The notes under the pieces are model-generated. The model saw only the letters and a program-made list of their open reading frames with translations, was not told where the DNA came from and ran no database searches. The position numbers and the translations under genes were made by a program. Shown in pieces: positions 9,596 through 18,024 of a stretch of 64,000 nucleotides of DNA. The number at the start of each line of letters is the position of its first letter. Position 1 is the stretch's first letter. The stretch spans positions 5,031,001-5,095,000 of the forward strand of contig NZ_CP062252.1 in NCBI RefSeq assembly GCF_014863605.1, written 5' to 3'. This stretch comes from Pseudomonas allokribbensis. Its GTDB lineage: Bacteria > Pseudomonadota > Gammaproteobacteria > Pseudomonadales > Pseudomonadaceae.

Positions 9596-10429
9596 TCAAG
9601 CGGCAATCGCCGGCGGCCGATTGTGTTGAAAGTGCTCATGCAACCCGCGCATCGCCGGCAATTCCAGCGCCTGCGCCGCGTAGCACAACCCCACCCGCCG
9701 GGTCGGCGCCGGCAGGTGCAGCGCACGTACGACGATGCGTTCATGCCCGCTCACCAACGACTGCGGCAACATCGCCACGCCGACACCCGCCGCCACCATG
9801 TGCAACGCCTGTTGCAGTGAACCGGCATGCCCCGCCACCGCTTCCGGCGAGCGTCCGTAAAGCGCCATCAACCGCTGATGGGACGGATGTTGCGGGCAGG
9901 TGATCCAGTCCTCGATCGGCGCCCAGCCTGCCTGCGCGTTGGCCATCGGATGGTCGAGTGGCAGCGCCATCACGTAAGACTCTTCCCACAGCGGCAGAAA
10001 CAGTTCGTCCTCGCAGCACATTTCCTCGACCGCCAGCCGACCATCGCCGTGGCAGCCTTCCTCAAGCGTCAGCAGCAGATTGGGCAACGCCTGATGGGCC
10101 ATGCGCACAAAGGCTTCGATGTGACTGGCGGCGATGTCACCCTCGATGCCGAGGGTCAGCGGCGCGCGGTTTTCGCGGCCGCGAAACATCCGGCTCAAGG
10201 CCTCGGATTCGGCCACCATCCGTCGCGCCTGCGGGTACAGCAGCCGCGCTTCGTCGCTGACCTCCACACCACGGGGCTGACGCACGAACAGCGTCGCGCC
10301 GAGTTCTTCTTCCAGCTGTTTGATGGTCACCGACAACGTGGGCTGACTGATGAACAGCCGTTGTGCGGCAGCGGTGATGTTGCGTTCCTCGAACACCGCG
10401 AGGAAGGCTTTGAGATGGCGGATATCCAT
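9596..10429 (-). CDS. LysR-family transcriptional regulator
   Basis: A 277-residue LysR regulator beginning MDIRHLKAFLAVFEERNITA, with the recognition helix in SQPTLSVTIKQLEEELGATL. This opening is typical of CysB/CynR-like activators of catabolic or stress genes. It is divergent from the SDR gene at 10541 across 111 bases and probably controls it. The effector is not predictable. Confidence 0.9.
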   Translation of the reverse strand: MDIRHLKAFLAVFEERNITAAAQRLFISQPTLSVTIKQLEEELGATLFVRQPRGVEVSDEARLLYPQARRMVAESEALSRMFRGRENRAPLTLGIEGDIAASHIEAFVRMAHQALPNLLLTLEEGCHGDGRLAVEEMCCEDELFLPLWEESYVMALPLDHPMANAQAGWAPIEDWITCPQHPSHQRLMALYGRSPEAVAGHAGSLQQALHMVAAGVGVAMLPQSLVSGHERIVVRALHLPAPTRRVGLCYAAQALELPAMRGLHEHFQHNRPPAIAA

Positions 10430-10540
10430 AGGAAATTCCGATAGCAGACAGAGGAATAAGGCATTTTTCAGCCTCCAGCGGGCTAAATATACTGCGCTTC
10501 GAATCTGGTCATTTGTTTTTCTTATCTCAGGAGTTCAACC

Positions 10541-11266
10541 ATGAGCAAGCCATTGATCATCATCACCGGCGCCAGCTCGGGCATCGGCGAAGCCACCGCA
10601 CGGCGCTTGAGCGCTGCCGGTCACCCCCTGCTGTTGCTGGCGCGCCGTATCGAACGCCTCGAAGCGCTGGCACTGCCGAACACCCTCAGCCGCCGCGTCG
10701 ACATCACCGACCGCGCCGCGTTGCTGGCCGCTGTTGCCGAGGCTGAGGCGCAATTCGGCCCGGCCGATGCGCTGATCAACAACGCCGGGGTGATGCTGCT
10801 GGGCGAGATGAGCAAACAGGACCCGGCGCAGTGGGACCAGATGCTCGACGTCAACGTGAAAGGCTTGCTTAACGGCGTGCACGCGGTGGTCGCCGGGATG
10901 ATCGAGCGCAAGCACGGCACCATCATCAACGTCAGCTCGGTGGCCGGGCGCAAGACGTTCCCGAACCATGTGGCGTACGTCGGCACCAAGTTTGCGGTGC
11001 ACGGGTTGTCGGAAAACCTGCGTGAAGAGCTGTCGCCGCATAACGTGCGCGTGACCACTATTGCGCCGGGGGCGGTGGAAACCGAATTGCTGAGCCACAC
11101 CACGGATGAGGCGATCAAGACCGGGTATCAGGCTTGGAAGCAGGACATGGGTGGGACGGTGCTGAGTGCCGAGGATGTGGCGACGGCGATTGCTTATGCG
11201 TATGGGCAGCCGCAGGGGGTTTGTATTCGGGAGATTGTGATGGCTGCTACCCGCCAGCAAGCCTGA
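10541..11266 (+). CDS. Short-chain dehydrogenase/reductase
   Basis: A 241-residue classical SDR with TGASSGIGEA at 9-18, NNAG near 83, a serine in NVSSVAG and the catalytic YVGTK. The sequence resembles the YdfG-like group of NADP-dependent oxidoreductases that act on 3-hydroxy acids or small carbonyls. AGGAG precedes the ATG by about 8 bases. It forms a divergent pair with the LysR gene at 9596-10429. Confidence 0.9.
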   Translation: MSKPLIIITGASSGIGEATARRLSAAGHPLLLLARRIERLEALALPNTLSRRVDITDRAALLAAVAEAEAQFGPADALINNAGVMLLGEMSKQDPAQWDQMLDVNVKGLLNGVHAVVAGMIERKHGTIINVSSVAGRKTFPNHVAYVGTKFAVHGLSENLREELSPHNVRVTTIAPGAVETELLSHTTDEAIKTGYQAWKQDMGGTVLSAEDVATAIAYAYGQPQGVCIREIVMAATRQQA

Positions 11267-11277
11267 CTCGACGTTTA

Positions 11278-12522
11278 CTAAAGGGGATTGCGCAGCGTCA
11301 GCTCGCGCAATCGTCCCTCGATAAACCGCCGCTCCGGCTCCTGCCGCGTCAACGCCAGCGCCCGCGAATAAGCCGCCCGCGCCTCTTCAACCCGCCCCAA
11401 CTGCCGACAAAACTCCGCCCGTGCCGAATGCGCCAGGTGGTAATCCTGCAACTCCCCACGGTCCAGAATTCCTTCAATCAAGGTCAACCCGGCCAACGCC
11501 CCATCACGCTTGGCCACCGCCACCGCCCGGTTCAACTCGATCACCGGCGACGGCACCGCCCGCAGCAACACGTCATACAGACCGACGATCTGCGCCCAGT
11601 CCGTCTCCCCTGCGGTCGGAGCTTCGGCATGCACCGCCGCAATCGCCGCTTGCAGGCAATACGGCCCGAAGCGCCCGGTGGTCAGCGCCCGCTCCACCAG
11701 ATCGCAGCCTTCGGCAATCAGCTCGGCATTCCACAATCCGCGATCCTGATCATCCAGCAGAATCAGCTCACCGCTTGGCGTCGACCGCGCCGAACGCCGC
11801 GACTCATGCAACAGCATCAGTGCCAGCAAGCCCATGACTTCCGGATCCGGCAATAACTCCAGCAGCAGACGTCCCAGACGAATCGCCTCACGGGTCAAAT
11901 CCTCGCGGGTCACCTGGGCGCCGCCGGACGCCGAATACCCCTCGTTGAACACCAGATAAATCACCCGCAGCACACTGTCGAGGCGCTCGGGCAATTCGCT
12001 CAGGCTCGGGACTTGATAAGGGATTTTTGCATCACGAATCTTCGCCTTGGCGCGCACGATGCGCTGGGCAATCGCCGCCGGGGCCGAGAGAAATGCGCGG
12101 GCGATTTCCTCGGTGGTGAGATCGCAGACTTCGCGCAGGGTCAGCGGCACTTGCGCGTCCGCCGCCAGTGCCGGGTGGCAGCAGGTGAAGATCAGGCGCA
12201 GGCGATCATCTTCCACGTCTTCAACGTCCCATTCGGACTGTTCCAGCTCCTCCAGTTGCGCCAGCAACAACGGCTGCGACGCTTTGAACCGTGCGCGCCG
12301 ACGCAACACATCAATCGCCTTGAAGCGCCCGGTGGACACCAGCCACGCCCGCGGATTGTCCGGCACGCCGTCGCGCTGCCAACGCTCGACCGCGACGAAG
12401 AACGCCTCGTGCAAGGCTTCTTCGGCGAGATCAAAATCGCCGAGCAGGCGGATCAGGGTCGCGAGGATCCGCCGCGAGTCTTCGCGATAGACCTGCGCGA
12501 CCCGGGCCGCGACCTCAGACAT
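11278..12522 (-). CDS. ECF42-type RNA polymerase sigma factor with C-terminal helical domain
   Basis: A 414-residue sigma factor, about twice the usual ECF length. Region 2 (AEEALHEAFFVAVERW) and region 4 (LREVCDLTTEEIARAFLSAP) occupy roughly residues 10-165. The remaining 240 residues form the TPR-like extension (DUF6596) typical of ECF42, including the conserved stretch VFNEGYSAS. These sigma factors need no anti-sigma partner and are encoded beside DGPF/YciI proteins. Its start overlaps the YciI stop by 8 bases, so the two are translationally coupled. Confidence 0.92.
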   Translation of the reverse strand: MSEVAARVAQVYREDSRRILATLIRLLGDFDLAEEALHEAFFVAVERWQRDGVPDNPRAWLVSTGRFKAIDVLRRRARFKASQPLLLAQLEELEQSEWDVEDVEDDRLRLIFTCCHPALAADAQVPLTLREVCDLTTEEIARAFLSAPAAIAQRIVRAKAKIRDAKIPYQVPSLSELPERLDSVLRVIYLVFNEGYSASGGAQVTREDLTREAIRLGRLLLELLPDPEVMGLLALMLLHESRRSARSTPSGELILLDDQDRGLWNAELIAEGCDLVERALTTGRFGPYCLQAAIAAVHAEAPTAGETDWAQIVGLYDVLLRAVPSPVIELNRAVAVAKRDGALAGLTLIEGILDRGELQDYHLAHSARAEFCRQLGRVEEARAAYSRALALTRQEPERRFIEGRLRELTLRNPL

Positions 12523-12859
12523 TCAACTGCCGCACGGGACGCACTTCGACGCTGCCGACCCGGGCCGCCGGAATGTTGCCGGCGACCTGGATCGCTTCGT
12601 TGAGGTCCCGCGCGTCGATCAGGTAGAAACCGGCCAACTGCTCCTTGGTCTCGGCGAACGGGCCGTCGGTGATCGACAACTTGCCGTTGCGCATGCGCAC
12701 CGTGGTGGCGGTCTGCACCGACTCCAGTGCTTCGGCGGCGACCATCCGGCCGCTGCCCTGGATCGACTCGGCATAGGCCCAGCATTCGGCGTCTTCCGGG
12801 CTGTCGGGCGACGAATGCAGCAGGCGCTCATCGCTGTAGACCAGGCATAAATACTTCAT
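12515..12859 (-). CDS. YciI-family (DGPF domain) protein
   Basis: A 114-residue cytoplasmic protein of the YciI/DGPF family. It begins MKYLCLVYSDE and contains TDGPFAETKEQLAGFYLIDA, the defining motif. The ATG at 12859 follows AGGAG. Family members are dimeric ferredoxin-like proteins that accompany ECF42 sigma factors and are among their targets; their biochemical activity is unproven. It is followed directly by the sigma factor gene with an 8-base overlap. Confidence 0.92.
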   Translation of the reverse strand: MKYLCLVYSDERLLHSSPDSPEDAECWAYAESIQGSGRMVAAEALESVQTATTVRMRNGKLSITDGPFAETKEQLAGFYLIDARDLNEAIQVAGNIPAARVGSVEVRPVRQLNV

Positions 12860-12899
12860 GGCGTTCTCCTGAATCGGACGGATCAACTATGGCTGAAGA

Positions 12900-13325
12900 T
12901 CAGGGTTTCACATCAAACAGTGTCGAGCCAGTCATCGGATCGAACGGCGCCGACCAGTGTTCGTGGGCGATTTTCCACGCCCCGTCGACCAGCCGATAGC
13001 AGGCGGTGGCGCGCATCCAGCAACTCTGGGTTTCGCCTTTTTCATTGGTGCCGCCGCAATTGGCGACCCAGTGGGCGAAGGCGATGTTGTCCCCGGTCTC
13101 GATGGCGATTTCATGGAATTCGAAAATGTGCGGGCCGGGGCACATTTCCATGCAGGCCACCCAGTGGGCGCGGTAGGCCTCCTTGCCCTTGAATTGCAGG
13201 GCCTTGATCGCATCGAACGAGAGGATGTCGTCGGCGTACAGGGTCATGACCTTTTCCACGTCCTTGGTCATGACGGCCTGACGGTAGGTGTCGATCACGG
13301 CTTGAATCTGCGCTTGCGTACTCAT
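12900..13325 (-). CDS. NTF2-like / SnoaL-fold protein
   Basis: A 141-residue protein with the cone-shaped NTF2-like fold: an N-terminal helix pair (IQAVIDTYRQAVMTKDVEKV), ALYADD-like strand (TLYADDILSFDAI), and a C-terminal sheet ending with W-K-I-A-H-E-H-W. Many such proteins act as small isomerases or binding proteins, and they are often found near ECF42/YciI sets. It lies 40 bases upstream of yciI in the same direction, so the three genes form a likely operon. GGGAGA precedes the ATG. Confidence 0.85.
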   Translation of the reverse strand: MSTQAQIQAVIDTYRQAVMTKDVEKVMTLYADDILSFDAIKALQFKGKEAYRAHWVACMEMCPGPHIFEFHEIAIETGDNIAFAHWVANCGGTNEKGETQSCWMRATACYRLVDGAWKIAHEHWSAPFDPMTGSTLFDVKP

Positions 13326-13467
13326 GGGTTTTCTCCCTGGTTTTTGTTGTGAAGACACACTTGGTCGCTTGGCGATTGGCCGGATCGACAGCTGAAACAA
13401 AAAAATTCCAGAGAACGCAAAATCGCTAGAATCCGAGGCTCATCTTTGTAGGAAAAAGGAAATTCCC

Positions 13468-13953
13468 GTGTCAGCCCGACTCGTGCCTTACGAAAGCCTG
13501 AACGCCACCCAACGCCAACAGGTCGAGGCCATTGAAATCCACGCCGAGCAGATCAAGTTCTCTGGCGACATCCACGGCGCCCTGCACACGCTGCTGTCGA
13601 AACCCGGCCCCGGCGTGAAAGGTTTTGCGCTGCTGGCCGAGGACGTACCGGTGGCATTTCTGCTGCTCAAGCGCCCGCCGGTCCTGCCGGAATGGGCCGA
13701 TGAACACAGCGCCACCCTGCATGCGTTGCAGGTCGATCACCGGGCCCAGGGCAAGGGTTATGGCAAGGCCTGCCTGCTGGCGTTGCCGGAGGTTGCGCGC
13801 CAGGCCTGGCCGGAAATCAAAGGACTGGAACTGTCGGTGGACGCCGACAACGACGCCGCGATTGCGCTGTACGCCAAGTACGGTTTCGTCGACAGCGGCG
13901 AAGCGTACAAGGGCCGCATCGGTTACGAGCGGCGCATGGGCCTGTTCTTCTAA
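13468..13953 (+). CDS. GNAT-family N-acetyltransferase
   Basis: A 161-residue acetyl-CoA-dependent transferase. The acetyl-CoA binding motif A is visible as VDHRAQGKGYGKA at about 90-102, and motif B as NDAAIALYAKYGFVDSGEAY, with the C-terminal RRMGLFF. The acceptor is unknown. It is followed after 17 bases by the flavoprotein gene at 13971 and probably shares its transcript. Confidence 0.88.
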   Translation: MSARLVPYESLNATQRQQVEAIEIHAEQIKFSGDIHGALHTLLSKPGPGVKGFALLAEDVPVAFLLLKRPPVLPEWADEHSATLHALQVDHRAQGKGYGKACLLALPEVARQAWPEIKGLELSVDADNDAAIALYAKYGFVDSGEAYKGRIGYERRMGLFF

Positions 13954-13970
13954 TCGTCGAGGGATCAACG

Positions 13971-14576
13971 ATGATCGATTCAATCGAAGCGCTGGAAGCT
14001 ATTTACGGATTGCCCCACGAACGGGCGGTGCGCAAGCAGATCGGTTTTCTCAACGAGGACTATCAGGCGATGGTCCGGGTCTCGCCGCTGGTAATTGTCA
14101 GTTCGGTCGGTGCCGACGGCATCGACGGTTCTCCGCGCGGCGATGCGCCGGGGTTTGTGCGGATCATTGACGAGCGCACCCTGGCCCTGCCGGATCGCCC
14201 GGGCAACAACCGCATCGATACCTTGCGCAACGTGCTGCACGATCCACGGGTATCGCTGCTGTTCATCATTCCGGGGATTGGCGAGACGTTGCGGGTCAAT
14301 GGCACGGCGACCATCAGCGCTGATCCGGAGTTACTGGAAAGCTTCGCGGTCAACGGCAAACCGGCGCGCACGGTGTTGTTGGTGACGGTGGAGGCGGCGT
14401 TCTTTCATTGCTCGAAAGCGTTCGTGCGTTCGGACGCGTGGAATCCGCAAACCCACTTGCCGCGCTCGGCGCTGCCAACGGCAGGCGCGTTTCACAAGCG
14501 CCTGAACGAAGGTCAGTTCGATGCCGAGGCCTACGACCGTGAGGCCCCGACGCGGGTGCGTGAAACGCTCTACTGA
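13971..14576 (+). CDS. PPOX-type FMN-binding flavoprotein (MSMEG_1061-like)
   Basis: A 201-residue protein of the pyridoxamine 5'-phosphate oxidase-like split-barrel fold. It shows the sequence SSVGADGIDGSPRGDAPGFV and RPGNNRIDTLRNVL, matching the FMN-dependent MSMEG_1061 group. Such proteins reduce or protect small molecules; no precise reaction is known. It starts 17 bases after the GNAT gene and ends 5 bases before a convergent acetyltransferase gene. Confidence 0.85.
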   Translation: MIDSIEALEAIYGLPHERAVRKQIGFLNEDYQAMVRVSPLVIVSSVGADGIDGSPRGDAPGFVRIIDERTLALPDRPGNNRIDTLRNVLHDPRVSLLFIIPGIGETLRVNGTATISADPELLESFAVNGKPARTVLLVTVEAAFFHCSKAFVRSDAWNPQTHLPRSALPTAGAFHKRLNEGQFDAEAYDREAPTRVRETLY

Positions 14577-14581
14577 AGTCT

Positions 14582-15070
14582 TTAGAGGGTCAGAATCATC
14601 TCGTGCCACGCCATCCCGCCGTGGTCGGACTCGGACGGTTTGATGTAGGCAAAACCGAATCCGGCGTACAGCGGGATGTGCCGATCCTTGCACATCAAGT
14701 GAATCGTCGCCTTGCCCTGAGCGCGCATGCGCTCGATGAATTCGCCCAGCAGGCGCTTGGCCAGGCCTTGGCCTTGATAGTCCGGGTGCACCACCACCGA
14801 CATGATCACCACGTTCGGCCCCGCCGGATCGTGGCCGATCAGTTCCTTGAACGCCTCGTCGGACATCTGCACTTCAAACGCCGCGCCGGAGTTGATGAAG
14901 CCGGCCACCTGCCCGTCCACCTCGGCGACGATGAAACCGTCCGGCCAGGTGGCGATGCGCGTGGCGATCTTCTCGCGGGTCGCGGCTTCGTCGCCTTCAT
15001 AGGCAAGGGTTTCGATGGCGTAGCAGCGATCCAGGTCGGCGGCGGTGACGTGGCGGATGACGGTGTTCAT
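14582..15070 (-). CDS. GNAT-family N-acetyltransferase
   Basis: A 162-residue acetyltransferase with motif A in VVHPDYQGQGLAKRLLGEF (about 93-111) and the closing motif LYAGFGFAYIKPSESDHGG. The region before it has the family strand VAEVDGQVAGFINSG. The substrate is unknown. It is monocistronic and convergent with the flavoprotein gene. Confidence 0.88.
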   Translation of the reverse strand: MNTVIRHVTAADLDRCYAIETLAYEGDEAATREKIATRIATWPDGFIVAEVDGQVAGFINSGAAFEVQMSDEAFKELIGHDPAGPNVVIMSVVVHPDYQGQGLAKRLLGEFIERMRAQGKATIHLMCKDRHIPLYAGFGFAYIKPSESDHGGMAWHEMILTL

Positions 15071-15233
15071 GGCGGCTCGAAATCAGTGGAAACAGGGCCG
15101 CCAAGGATAAAGGAATAAGGTGTTCATATCGATCCGCATGGGCGGCGTAAAGCCTGCGTATAAGCGCTTTTCTTCGGATTCGGGACGGTCTATTCCTGAC
15201 CACTGTCTCTGATCACCCGAAGGGGAACAGTTT

Positions 15234-15341
15234 ATGAGCAGCATGGAAATCGGTTTGTTGATGGTGTTGGGTATCAGCTTTTTCGGCTTCATCACCCTGG
15301 GCATCGACCTGTTGCGGGCACGACGGATCAAGGGCAAGTAA
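15234..15341 (+). CDS. Small single-span membrane protein (35 residues)
   Basis: A short gene with good start signals: AGGGGAA lies 6 bases before the ATG. The product is Met-Ser-Ser-Met-Glu followed by one hydrophobic helix (about residues 6-25) and a basic tail RARRIKGK, which predicts an inner-membrane protein with the tail in the cytoplasm. I do not recognise a family. Support comes from the ribosome site, the helix and the positive-inside tail; conservation would decide. Confidence 0.6.
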   Translation: MSSMEIGLLMVLGISFFGFITLGIDLLRARRIKGK

Positions 15342-15386
15342 GGCTTGATCGGCAGCGCGAAGCGGGTTCGCGCTGCCGGTCGTTCA

Positions 15387-15881
15387 TCAGGTTTTCTTTT
15401 CCACCGGGACGCAGATTTCCAGCTTGCCGGTATTGGTTTTCGGATTGAAGTCGGCGCTGTAGCGTTCCAGCTCCGGGGCGTTGAGGCCCTTGTATTCAGA
15501 TGCCGGCAGCCAGATTTTGTAGATGTACTCGATGGTCTGCGGCAGAAGATCCAGCGAACCCTTGTGTTCAAACACCGCGTACTGACGCGGGAGGATTTCG
15601 ATCCACGGATACTTTTCCTGCGGGAAGTCATCCAGCTTGCGGATTTCGACCCCGGCCATGTAATCGAAACCGCCGTTGCCGTCGAAATTGCTGCAAACGC
15701 CGTAGGTCACTTCGCCCTTCTGACCCGGAATATTTCCGATGTGCGGGATCAGTTTCTCCCACAGCGCGGGGATGTCCTGGACGGTCTCTTTGGTGAAACG
15801 ATCGCGAAAACCTGCAATCAGCAGGAAGTGTCCATGTTCGAAGCGAGGTTCAGCCACTTCGACGCGTTTTTGCTCATCCAT
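15387..15881 (-). CDS. GyrI-like / AraC effector-binding domain protein
   Basis: A 164-residue stand-alone effector-binding domain of the AraC_E_bind/GyrI-like type, without a DNA-binding part. Features are the central GVCSNFDGNGGFDYMAGVEI strand pair and the closing CVPVEKK. Such proteins bind hydrophobic ligands or inhibit gyrase-like targets. The ATG at 15881 follows AGGAG; a longer frame to 15950 has no support. The gene is alone between 15341 and the convergent-free LysE gene end at 15951. Confidence 0.85.
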   Translation of the reverse strand: MDEQKRVEVAEPRFEHGHFLLIAGFRDRFTKETVQDIPALWEKLIPHIGNIPGQKGEVTYGVCSNFDGNGGFDYMAGVEIRKLDDFPQEKYPWIEILPRQYAVFEHKGSLDLLPQTIEYIYKIWLPASEYKGLNAPELERYSADFNPKTNTGKLEICVPVEKKT

Positions 15882-15950
15882 GACTCGACTCCTTGGAACG
15901 AAAAAAGTGGGTTCGGCTGGGAGTATAGAAGCCAAACCCGATTCGCACAT

Positions 15951-16613
15951 TTACAGCGTGTGCAGGGCCTCGACGGCACCGGACCCGACGAACTCGTTAT
16001 AACCGGATACGATCACGTAGACCGCGAAATAGCAGAAGATCGCCGCCGATGCCATGTAGGAATAGCGCAGCAGTTTGTCACCCAGCAGTTTGCCGCCATG
16101 GCTCGCGGCGAAGCACAGACCCGCCGACCACAACAGCCCGGCACACAGGAAGCCGCCGAGGAACAGCGCCGAACTGAGCGGACCGCCGCCACCGGAACGG
16201 GCGATCAACGTGCCGCCCACGGCCGCGAACCAGAGGATGGCGCTCGGCGACGACATGGCGAGAAAAATCCCACGGAAGAATTCCTTGCGATGGGAGTTCT
16301 GGCCGACCTCCGCCGTCTCCGCCAAGAGCGCTTCGTGGTGGATCGCCGAATAGATCATCTTCGCCGCGAAGTAGATCAACAGCGCCGAACCGCCGATCCA
16401 CAACACCCAGCGCACGGTTTCGTATTGCAGCAAAACGGTCATTCCGACCAGGGCAAGAACGGCGTAGATCAAGTCGCCGACGCAGGTGCCGAGGCCCAGC
16501 GCGAAGCCCTGAAAATAGCCGCGCTGCATGGCCAGGGTGATCATCGCGATGTTGGCCACGCCGATGTCCAGGCACAGCGAAAGGCTCAGCAAGAAGCCGC
16601 TGGTGAATTCCAT
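15951..16613 (-). CDS. LysE-family exporter
   Basis: A 220-residue membrane protein with about six helices. It has the LysE/RhtB-type N-terminus (SLCLDIGVANIAMITLAMQR) followed by GLGTCVGDLIYAVLALVGM, and a cytoplasmic loop rich in charged residues at about 100-115. The family exports amino acids; substrate is not predictable. It is divergent from the alanine transaminase gene at 16753, which makes an amino-acid link plausible. The ATG at 16613 is the one that gives a normal N-terminus. Confidence 0.88.
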   Translation of the reverse strand: MEFTSGFLLSLSLCLDIGVANIAMITLAMQRGYFQGFALGLGTCVGDLIYAVLALVGMTVLLQYETVRWVLWIGGSALLIYFAAKMIYSAIHHEALLAETAEVGQNSHRKEFFRGIFLAMSSPSAILWFAAVGGTLIARSGGGGPLSSALFLGGFLCAGLLWSAGLCFAASHGGKLLGDKLLRYSYMASAAIFCYFAVYVIVSGYNEFVGSGAVEALHTL

Positions 16614-16752
16614 TAACCGTTTTCCTTGGGAAAAAATTGTTGTCGTGCACGCTGGACAGTCTGCCATCGCTGCCCTTATCTTCCGCCACAGGTCACCGCA
16701 GTGACCAGCGTCGCTCGGACGGTTCCGGGCGCTTACGTTATCCGAGGCAACA

Positions 16753-17961
16753 ATGGCTGAACAAGGTTCGCCGCGCCGCTTTGCGCGCATAGATCGACTC
16801 CCCCCTTACGTTTTCAACATCACTGCCGAGCTGAAGATGGCCGCCCGACGTCGTGGCGAAGACATCATCGACTTGAGCATGGGCAACCCCGACGGCGCCA
16901 CGCCGCCGCACATCGTTGAAAAACTGGTGCAGGTTGCACAACGCGAAGACACCCACGGTTACTCCACGTCCAAGGGCATTCCGCGCCTGCGCCGGGCGAT
17001 TTCCAACTGGTACAAGGAACGCTACGAGGTCGATATCGACCCGGAAAGCGAAGCCATCGTCACCATCGGTTCCAAGGAAGGCCTGGCTCACCTGATGCTG
17101 GCGACCCTGGATCAGGGCGACACCGTGCTGGTGCCGAACCCGAGCTACCCGATTCACATCTACGGTGCCGTGATTGCCGGCGCCCAGGTGCGGTCGGTGC
17201 CGCTGGTGCCGGGCGTGGACTTCTTCGACGAGCTGGAACGGGCGATTCGTGGCTCGATCCCGAAACCGAAGATGATGATCCTCGGCTTCCCGTCCAACCC
17301 GAACGCGCAGTGCGTGGAGCTGGATTTCTTCGAACGGGTGATCGCCCTCGCCAAACAGTACGACGTGCTGGTGGTGCACGACCTGGCCTACGCCGATATC
17401 GTCTACGACGGCTGGAAAGCCCCGTCGATCATGCAGGTGCCGGGCGCCAAGGACATCGCGGTGGAGTTTTTCACCCTGTCCAAGAGCTACAACATGGCGG
17501 GCTGGCGCATCGGTTTCATGGTCGGCAACCCGGAACTGGTCAACGCCCTGGCGCGGATCAAGAGCTACCACGACTACGGCACCTTCACCCCGCTGCAGGT
17601 CGCTGCGATTGCCGCGCTGGAAGGCGATCAGCAATGCGTGCGCGACATCGCCGAGCAGTATCGCCAGCGCCGCAACGTGCTGGTCAAGGGCCTGCATGAA
17701 CTGGGCTGGATGGTCGAAAACCCGAAAGCCTCGATGTACGTCTGGGCGAAGATTCCCGACGCCTACGCGCACCTCGGCTCGCTGGAATTCGCCAAGAAGC
17801 TGTTGGCCGAAGCCAAGGTCTGCGTTTCGCCGGGCGTCGGCTTTGGTGAATACGGCGACGATCACGTGCGCTTCGCGCTGATCGAAAACCAGGACCGGAT
17901 TCGTCAGGCGGTACGCGGGATTCGCGGGATGTTCCGGGCGGATGGCCTGGTCACCAAGTAA
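16753..17961 (+). CDS. alaC: Alanine transaminase (class I/II aminotransferase)
   Basis: A 402-residue pyridoxal-phosphate aminotransferase of fold type I that matches the AlaC group (pyruvate plus glutamate to alanine). Visible are [15 protein letters not shown] near the start, the cofactor contacts in NPSYPIH and FPSNPNAQ, and the Schiff-base lysine in [15 protein letters not shown] near residue 240. A bidirectional terminator follows at 17979. AlaC is inferred from overall resemblance; related LL-diaminopimelate or aspartate transaminases are the alternative. Confidence 0.85.
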   Translation: MAEQGSPRRFARIDRLPPYVFNITAELKMAARRRGEDIIDLSMGNPDGATPPHIVEKLVQVAQREDTHGYSTSKGIPRLRRAISNWYKERYEVDIDPESEAIVTIGSKEGLAHLMLATLDQGDTVLVPNPSYPIHIYGAVIAGAQVRSVPLVPGVDFFDELERAIRGSIPKPKMMILGFPSNPNAQCVELDFFERVIALAKQYDVLVVHDLAYADIVYDGWKAPSIMQVPGAKDIAVEFFTLSKSYNMAGWRIGFMVGNPELVNALARIKSYHDYGTFTPLQVAAIAALEGDQQCVRDIAEQYRQRRNVLVKGLHELGWMVENPKASMYVWAKIPDAYAHLGSLEFAKKLLAEAKVCVSPGVGFGEYGDDHVRFALIENQDRIRQAVRGIRGMFRADGLVTK

Positions 17962-17978
17962 CTTGCGAATGTCACCCA

Positions 17979-18008
17979 CAAAAAAACCGCATCGCTGCGG
18001 TTTTTTTG
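17979..18008. terminator. Bidirectional terminator between alaC and gntT
   Basis: AAAAAAACCGCA pairs with TGCGGTTTTTTT around a short TCGC loop. A and T tracts on both sides let it serve both convergent genes. Confidence 0.92.
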
Positions 18009-18024
18009 TGTCTTGCGTTCGAGG

